A stretch of 64,000 nt of DNA from Phycisphaerales bacterium UBA7800 (lineage in GTDB: Bacteria > Planctomycetota > Phycisphaerae > Phycisphaerales > Phycisphaeraceae): the NCBI GenBank assembly GCA_002480565.1, contig DLCK01000072.1, forward strand, positions 78,134 through 142,133. Reading direction: 5' to 3'. Shown here in pieces: positions 59,774-64,000 of the stretch. The stretch's first letter is position 1. The number at the start of each line of letters is the position of its first letter. Under the pieces are notes generated by a model. It did no database searches. It saw only the letters and a list, made by a program, of their open reading frames with translations, and was not told the origin of the DNA. The position numbers were made by a program, and so were the translations under genes.

Positions 59774-60811
59774 ATGCCCGAACCGTCCACCGATGAACCT
59801 GTCATGAGCTTTGGGGATCACCTTGAAGACCTGCGTCGCCGACTCATCTTTGCGTTGATGGGTGCGGTGGTGATCGTGCTGATCACCATGTATTACGGCG
59901 ACCACATCGTGACCTGGCTGCAAATCCCACTGCATCATGCTCTACGTCAAGCCGGACTGCCCGCCAAGACGTTTGGGTTTAATGTGACTACCGGTTTTGC
60001 CATCTACATGCAGGTGAGTCTGATTGCCGGTTTGATACTTTCTGGCCCGTGGATTTTGTATCAGGCATGGAAGTTCGTCGAAACCGGCTTGTATCAATCT
60101 GAGAAGAAGCTGGTCCTGATCCTTGCACCATTTAGTGCGATGATGACCGCAATGGGAGTTTGCTTTGCCTATTACGTGATGCTGCCAATCTGCCTTGCGT
60201 TTTTGATCACCTTTACGGTCAGCTACCCACAAGCCGGTGGCGAAGGGCCGAACTTCATGGATCACATGACTGAAGTTGTTGAGTATTTCGCCAACTCGAA
60301 TCCCAAAACAACCAAGCCCAAGAATATCAGTCTTACTGACCCCGACACGCCCAAAGCTCAACATGGCATGCAGGTCCCCCTGCTCACCGAGGATCCGACC
60401 GACCCGGTCAATGGTGAGCTATGGTTTAACCGTACCACTTCAGAACTCAAACTCCAGATTGATGACGACATCAAGTCCATCCCCCTGGGCACGGATTCGA
60501 TGATGAGTCCGCTTATTGAGATTGGCCAATACATCAACTTCGTCACGTATCTGACCCTGGGGGTTGTCGTCGCATTCCAATTGCCCCTGATCATGCTCAT
60601 GATCGGCTGGGCTGGCATCATCCCGCCGGACTTGATTGGCCGGTATCGTCGTCACTGTGTCTTTATCTGCTTTGTGATTGGTGCGGTTCTCACGCCTGCG
60701 GACCCCATTAGCATGATCGTGTTGGCGTTGCCGCTATGGGCACTTTTTGAGTTTGGACTCAAGCTCATGAAGCTGGTGTATAAGCCACGTTTTGCGGATG
60801 CTGCTGAGTGA
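59774..60811 (+). CDS. tatC: Sec-independent translocase TatC with large periplasmic insertion
   Basis: 345 residues; typical TatC is ~250. The cytoplasmic N-terminus MSFGDHLEDLRRRLIFAL and the six-helix core (GPWILYQAWKFVETGLYQSEKK, YINFVTYLTLGVVVAFQLPLIMLMIGWAGIIPPD, GAVLTPADPISMIVLALPLW) are clear. Between helices 3 and 4, where TatC has a short periplasmic loop, about 80 extra residues (~166-246) are inserted, polar, with DPTDPVNGELWFNRTTSELKLQIDDDIKSI-like beta strands. Start 59774 is chosen on the TACAAT box 7 nt upstream. tatA/B are not nearby. It is the receptor for twin-arginine cargo; note that the window's Hox hydrogenase is cytoplasmic and does not need it. Confidence 0.92.
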   Translation: MPEPSTDEPVMSFGDHLEDLRRRLIFALMGAVVIVLITMYYGDHIVTWLQIPLHHALRQAGLPAKTFGFNVTTGFAIYMQVSLIAGLILSGPWILYQAWKFVETGLYQSEKKLVLILAPFSAMMTAMGVCFAYYVMLPICLAFLITFTVSYPQAGGEGPNFMDHMTEVVEYFANSNPKTTKPKNISLTDPDTPKAQHGMQVPLLTEDPTDPVNGELWFNRTTSELKLQIDDDIKSIPLGTDSMMSPLIEIGQYINFVTYLTLGVVVAFQLPLIMLMIGWAGIIPPDLIGRYRRHCVFICFVIGAVLTPADPISMIVLALPLWALFEFGLKLMKLVYKPRFADAAE

Positions 60812-60830
60812 TTTTGAAGACTGTTTTTTT

Positions 60831-60912
60831 ACCGCCAAGACGCCAAGAACGCCAAGGTCGGATGAGAAAGATAACAAGACATATTTACCGCTGAGGCGCA
60901 GAGGTCTCAGAG
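60831..60912. repeat. Repeat arms downstream of tatC
   Basis: Contains CGCCAAGACGCCAAG (60833-60858 region), matching the family at 49634-49737, and then a different phrase ACCGCTGAGGCGCAGAG (~60889-60905), whose inverted partner (CGACTCTGCGGT) lies at ~61462-61474 beyond the next small gene. Confidence 0.5.
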
Positions 60913-60948
60913 CTAAGAGAGATTTGAGACTTTTTTCTGGGGATTGAT

Positions 60949-61296
60949 ATGAAATATAAGACACTGTTTCGGTTGGCACTGAAGGTTATTGGGGTGTATC
61001 TGGTAGCAACGAATATCAACGTGGTCATTCAAATTGCATTCGTACTGACCGAAGCTTTTTTTAACAGTCAGAATACAGCAGTTCGGATTCCCCAATTCCA
61101 CTTGCAAACAATGTATCTCACCACAAGTATTGCTCCGCTTCTAATCGGTCTGTACCTGTTCTTTGGCGGTGAATGGATCGTCAATAATGCCATCCCAAGC
61201 AATCGGCCGTATTGTCATGAATGCGGGTATGAACTGACACATGCCACATCCAATACCTGCCCGGAATGTGGGACGGAGTTTAAACCAGCGGAATAG
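60949..61296 (+). CDS. Small membrane protein with C-terminal zinc ribbon
   Basis: 115 residues: two hydrophobic helices (~8-32 and ~58-78) followed by a zinc ribbon CHECGYELTHATSNTCPECGTEF. The CxxCGY(D/E)L...CPECG ribbon is widespread in planctomycetes as a tail on small membrane proteins; function unknown. GGGGATTG precedes the ATG. The gene is enclosed by inverted arms (60889-60905 and 61462-61474), so it may have been carried or duplicated with them. Confidence 0.75.
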   Translation: MKYKTLFRLALKVIGVYLVATNINVVIQIAFVLTEAFFNSQNTAVRIPQFHLQTMYLTTSIAPLLIGLYLFFGGEWIVNNAIPSNRPYCHECGYELTHATSNTCPECGTEFKPAE

Positions 61297-61494
61297 CGTG
61301 CGTGTTATTCAATGGGGTTATTGGTGTAGTCGTTTAAGGCACCCCGGGGACTGAAGTCCCGCGGGCTTTAGTGTGCGGTGGGGACTTTCACTGGGATGAT
61401 CTCGCAAAATCATCGCATTTAAAAAAATTAAATCATCTTTGTCTTTCTCTCTTCGAACGCTGCGACTCTGCGGTAAAAAATGACTTGAAAAAAC
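61297..61494. other. Intergenic with GGGACTGAAGTCCC hairpin and repeat arm
   Basis: 198 bp between convergent genes. GGGGACTGAAGTCCC at 61346-61360 forms a small hairpin, and the CTGCGACTCTGCGGT arm lies at ~61460-61474. No gene is seen. Confidence 0.4.
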
Positions 61495-62835
61495 TCACTC
61501 TCCAAGTACGCGTTTTTTACGCAGAAGATGATGGTAATGCTGAGCAAAACGATGGGCTTCATCGCGGATGGCCTGGCAGACTTTAAGTCCGAGATTTTCA
61601 CGTCCGAGCTTGATGGGTTGGTCCTGGAATTGCGTGTAAATCAATTCCTCTTTTTTGGCCAGTGAGATCACCATTGGGGGTTTGACGTCTACGTTTTCGA
61701 AGACCTGCATCGCTGCATGGAGTTGGCCGATGCCGCCGTCGATGATGATGACATCGGGATAGAGTTCGTTACCTTGTGCTGCTTCACGGTATCGGCGGGA
61801 AACGACTTCGCGGATCGAAGCATAGTCATCATTGCCACCGGGGACGGTTTTGATTTTGAAGCGTCGGTACTCGGATTTAAGGGGGCGACCATCGACGAAA
61901 CAGACCTTGCTGCCTACGGTTTCATTGCCTTGAAGGTGAGCGATGTCGATGCATTCGATGCAGCGGATGGGATCAGTCATGCCAAGCGTTTTTTGCAGTG
62001 ATGCCATGCCCTTGGCAGGATCGGTGTAGAAGCTTTCGGCTTCGGGTTGCCAACCTTGTTTGACCTTGCCCCGTTCGTCGAGTTTTTCCAATGCTTTGAT
62101 TTGATCGCGGAGGATGGCTGCTTTTTCAAAGTCCAGATTTTTGGATGCTTCGAGCATTTCCTCTTTAAACTCACGGATCATCACAGAGCGTTTGGACTCC
62201 AGGAACCGGACAAAGCGATTGATGTCCGCGCGGTAAGCTTCCTTGGAAATTTTGTCACCACATGGCGCGGTACATTGCTTGATGGGATACAACAGGCAGG
62301 GTCGGAAAAATTTCTTTCGTGTGTCGTCTTCACGAATATCCAAGTGACAGGTTCGAAACTTGAACACCCGCTGAAGCAGTTGGACCGACTCCCGCAGCGC
62401 GTAGACATTGGTAAACGGCCCGAAGACCTTGGCCCCCTTAAACTGCGGCTCGCCGGGTTGACGGGTAATGAATACCCCCGGATAGTCATCCCGCATGGTG
62501 ATGGCCAGATACGGGAACGTTTTGTCATCCGTAAGAAGCACGTTAAATCGCGGATGGATATCCTTGATCAAACGGTTTTCAGTGAGCAGCGCTTCCCATT
62601 CGCCTTCGCATTCGAGATAGTCAAAATCTTCGACCACATCGAGCATCGGCTGTTTGCGGGGTCCAAGATCGGCTGATGGGACAAAATAACTGCTCACCCG
62701 ACTGGGGAGTTTCGACGCTTTGCCCACGTAAATCACAACGCCCTTGGCATCCTTCATCAGATACACCCCAGGGACCGAGGGGAGCTTGCGAGCCTTTTGC
62801 AGTAAGGCTTTGAGTTTGTCGGCTTGGGCGGTCAT
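61495..62835 (-). CDS. uvrC: Excinuclease ABC subunit C, short form without C-terminal HhH domain
   Basis: 446 residues against ~600 in typical UvrC. GIY-YIG nuclease (~15-95, PGVYLMKDAKGVVIYVGKA), Cys-rich region (RPCLLYPIKQCTAPC), UVR motif (~205-240, ...LDFEKAAILRDQIKALE), and the RNase H-like 5' nuclease (CIDIAHLQGNETVGSKVCFVDG, IIDGGIGQLHAAMQVF) are present. It ends at RDEAHRFAQHYHHLLRKKRVLGE, where the two helix-hairpin-helix motifs normally follow. The stop is natural and no HhH-coding sequence is seen downstream, so this looks like a genuine truncation. Incision with UvrAB is expected. Confidence 0.9.
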   Translation of the reverse strand: MTAQADKLKALLQKARKLPSVPGVYLMKDAKGVVIYVGKASKLPSRVSSYFVPSADLGPRKQPMLDVVEDFDYLECEGEWEALLTENRLIKDIHPRFNVLLTDDKTFPYLAITMRDDYPGVFITRQPGEPQFKGAKVFGPFTNVYALRESVQLLQRVFKFRTCHLDIREDDTRKKFFRPCLLYPIKQCTAPCGDKISKEAYRADINRFVRFLESKRSVMIREFKEEMLEASKNLDFEKAAILRDQIKALEKLDERGKVKQGWQPEAESFYTDPAKGMASLQKTLGMTDPIRCIECIDIAHLQGNETVGSKVCFVDGRPLKSEYRRFKIKTVPGGNDDYASIREVVSRRYREAAQGNELYPDVIIIDGGIGQLHAAMQVFENVDVKPPMVISLAKKEELIYTQFQDQPIKLGRENLGLKVCQAIRDEAHRFAQHYHHLLRKKRVLGE

Positions 62836-63281
62836 CGTTTTATTTTATCGGGTTTTGTGATTGGGGTTTGGGGATAAGCGTCCTGGACAATCAAGTGAAG
62901 TATATGTGTTAAGCATCGGTTGATCTTGCCCTGATTCTTGCCAATCAAGGATGAAACCCGACCGCTACAATCAGACGTTTTAATCTTGTCATCTGCTTAA
63001 AAAGCAAAATTGACTTGACGAAATGCCCGAAACCTGTATCCTTTGGCGCTCTGCAAAGCCCGGTGGCGACGCTGTATTTGTGCGCCATATGTTGTTATAC
63101 TGTGGGGCTTGGCATAAAACTTGCCATCCGACTTGTTGATTGAAGACCCCCGGTACCCCCGGAGCTTCCGGAAATACACCGGAAGCATATGATGGCTAGC
63201 TAACTGACTGTATCAGATTGGCTACGGGTGTCCGACCAAGCTTCTTTTATAAATGAGAAGCGATAGAAAGAATTTGCAACG
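62836..63281. other. fusA upstream region
   Basis: 446 bp, no gene supported (a minus-strand frame at 62997-63188 has no homology signal). TTGACG, 16 bp, TATCCT around 63015-63042 is a plausible promoter. The CCCCCGG/CCGGAAG motif appears at 63149-63184. The leader of fusA would be long (~230 nt). Confidence 0.4.
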
Positions 63282-64000
63282 ATGACAACGGCTACGACGT
63301 CCCCTAACGAGGCTAAAAAAATGAGTGTTCTGGATCGTTACCGTAACTTTGGTATTTGTGCTCACATCGACGCCGGCAAGACCACCGTCACCGAACGCGT
63401 GCTCTATTACACCGGTAAGAATTACAAGATGGGTGAAGTGCACGACGGTACCGCCACCATGGACTTCCTCGTTGAAGAACAGCAACGCGGTATCACCATC
63501 CAGTCAGCAGCAACCACCTGCCCCTGGATTCACAAAGGTAACACCTACACGATGAACCTCATCGACACCCCTGGTCACGTTGACTTCACCATTGAAGTGG
63601 AACGTTCCATGCGTGTGCTTGACGGTGCAGTGGTGGTATTCGACGGTAAAGAAGGCGTCGAAGCCCAGTCTGAAACCGTTTGGCGTCAAGCCGACCGTTA
63701 CAATGTCCCCCGTGTTTGTTTCATCAACAAGATGGACAAAATGGGTGCTGACTTCTTTTACAGCTTCCAGACGATCATTGATCGCCTGGGTGCAAATCCC
63801 GTGGCCGTGCAGATTCCCATTGGTGCATCTGACGACCTCGAAGGCGTCATCGACCTGCTTACCATGAAAGCCTATTACTTCTCAACTGAAGACATGGGTG
63901 CCAAGGTTGAAGAACGTGACATTCCTGCGAACCTGCTGGAAACCGCCGAAAAATGGCGTCACGACCTGTTTGAAAAAGCAGCTGAACAAGATGATGAACT
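63282..64000 (+). CDS. fusA: Translation elongation factor G, 3' part beyond window
   Basis: GTPase that translocates tRNAs on the ribosome. The first 239 codons are present and run off the end: after a 13-residue polar extension, SVLDRYRNFGICAHIDAGKTT (P-loop AHIDAGKTT), RGITIQSAATT (G2), LIDTPGHVDF (G3), and INKMDKMGADF (G4). These are the G1-G4 motifs of canonical EF-G. A second start at 63321 (MSVLDRYRN) would remove the extension. The gene is incomplete only because of the window edge. Confidence 0.95.
   Translation, partial: MTTATTSPNEAKKMSVLDRYRNFGICAHIDAGKTTVTERVLYYTGKNYKMGEVHDGTATMDFLVEEQQRGITIQSAATTCPWIHKGNTYTMNLIDTPGHVDFTIEVERSMRVLDGAVVVFDGKEGVEAQSETVWRQADRYNVPRVCFINKMDKMGADFFYSFQTIIDRLGANPVAVQIPIGASDDLEGVIDLLTMKAYYFSTEDMGAKVEERDIPANLLETAEKWRHDLFEKAAEQDDE

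Noticed and set aside
62997..63188. 63-codon minus-strand frame upstream of fusA
   Set aside because: No RBS or homology signal; it includes the CCGGAAG repeat motif and the likely fusA promoter.

Overview
The window looks like an ordinary chromosomal segment of a planctomycete, most likely of the Phycisphaerae lineage. This is inferred from the gene content: secreted GH10/GH16 enzymes, many prepilin-like proteins with a class III N-terminus and a C-terminal DGHA signature, a glmU-prs-rplY-pth housekeeping string with a GlmU lacking its acetyltransferase half, and CxxCGY/CPECG zinc-ribbon proteins. No phage, transposase or CRISPR array is visible.

Layout. 1-670: 3' part of RNase P RNA, then a 400-bp inverted-repeat element. 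750-5600: an oxidoreductase-like gene, tRNA-Gln, glmU-prs, rplY-pth. 5800-12700: a translationally coupled acyl-CoA energy-conservation pair (ADP-forming acyl-CoA synthetase, CoA-transferase fused to GNAT), an unlinked nuoC, a lipoprotein acetolactate decarboxylase, and ppk2. 12786-24535: a polysaccharide-degradation island with two GH10 xylanases, a GH16 enzyme, a beta-propeller protein, two LacI regulators and two pseudopilin-like proteins. 24839-28345: a large chemoreceptor and rpmA. 28706-41050: a complete NAD-linked bidirectional [NiFe] hydrogenase (hoxEFUYH, hoxW) with all six hyp genes and a CbiM/NikM-type nickel importer, followed by a ZIP transporter. 42137-46766: a triplicated promoter segment in front of a metallopeptidase-like lipoprotein, and a third LacI/pseudopilin/beta-helix-lyase module. 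46939-50825: a siroheme-dependent (Ahb) heme pathway set. 51466-62835: nadB, cstA, plsC-cmk, mltA, pheA, tatC, uvrC. 63282-end: the start of fusA.

Reading it together (inference): a saccharolytic, facultatively or strictly fermentative bacterium that degrades plant or algal polysaccharides, disposes of electrons as H2 through Hox and of carbon as acetate (ATP by ADP-forming synthetase) and acetoin (AlsD), and makes heme through the anaerobic siroheme route; an FNR-like box lies between the two divergent heme genes.

The most interesting pattern is a repeated three-gene module: a LacI-family regulator with its own palindromic operators, one pseudopilin-like protein, and one secreted polysaccharide-active enzyme. 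It occurs three times, with different gene order and different operators. The second theme is a dense population of short non-coding palindromic repeat families in the intergenic regions. Some run into gene ends (hypA, hypD, possibly glmU), and one has triplicated a promoter. Several genes have a TACAAT or TATCAT box exactly 7 nt before the ATG, which suggests leaderless transcripts.
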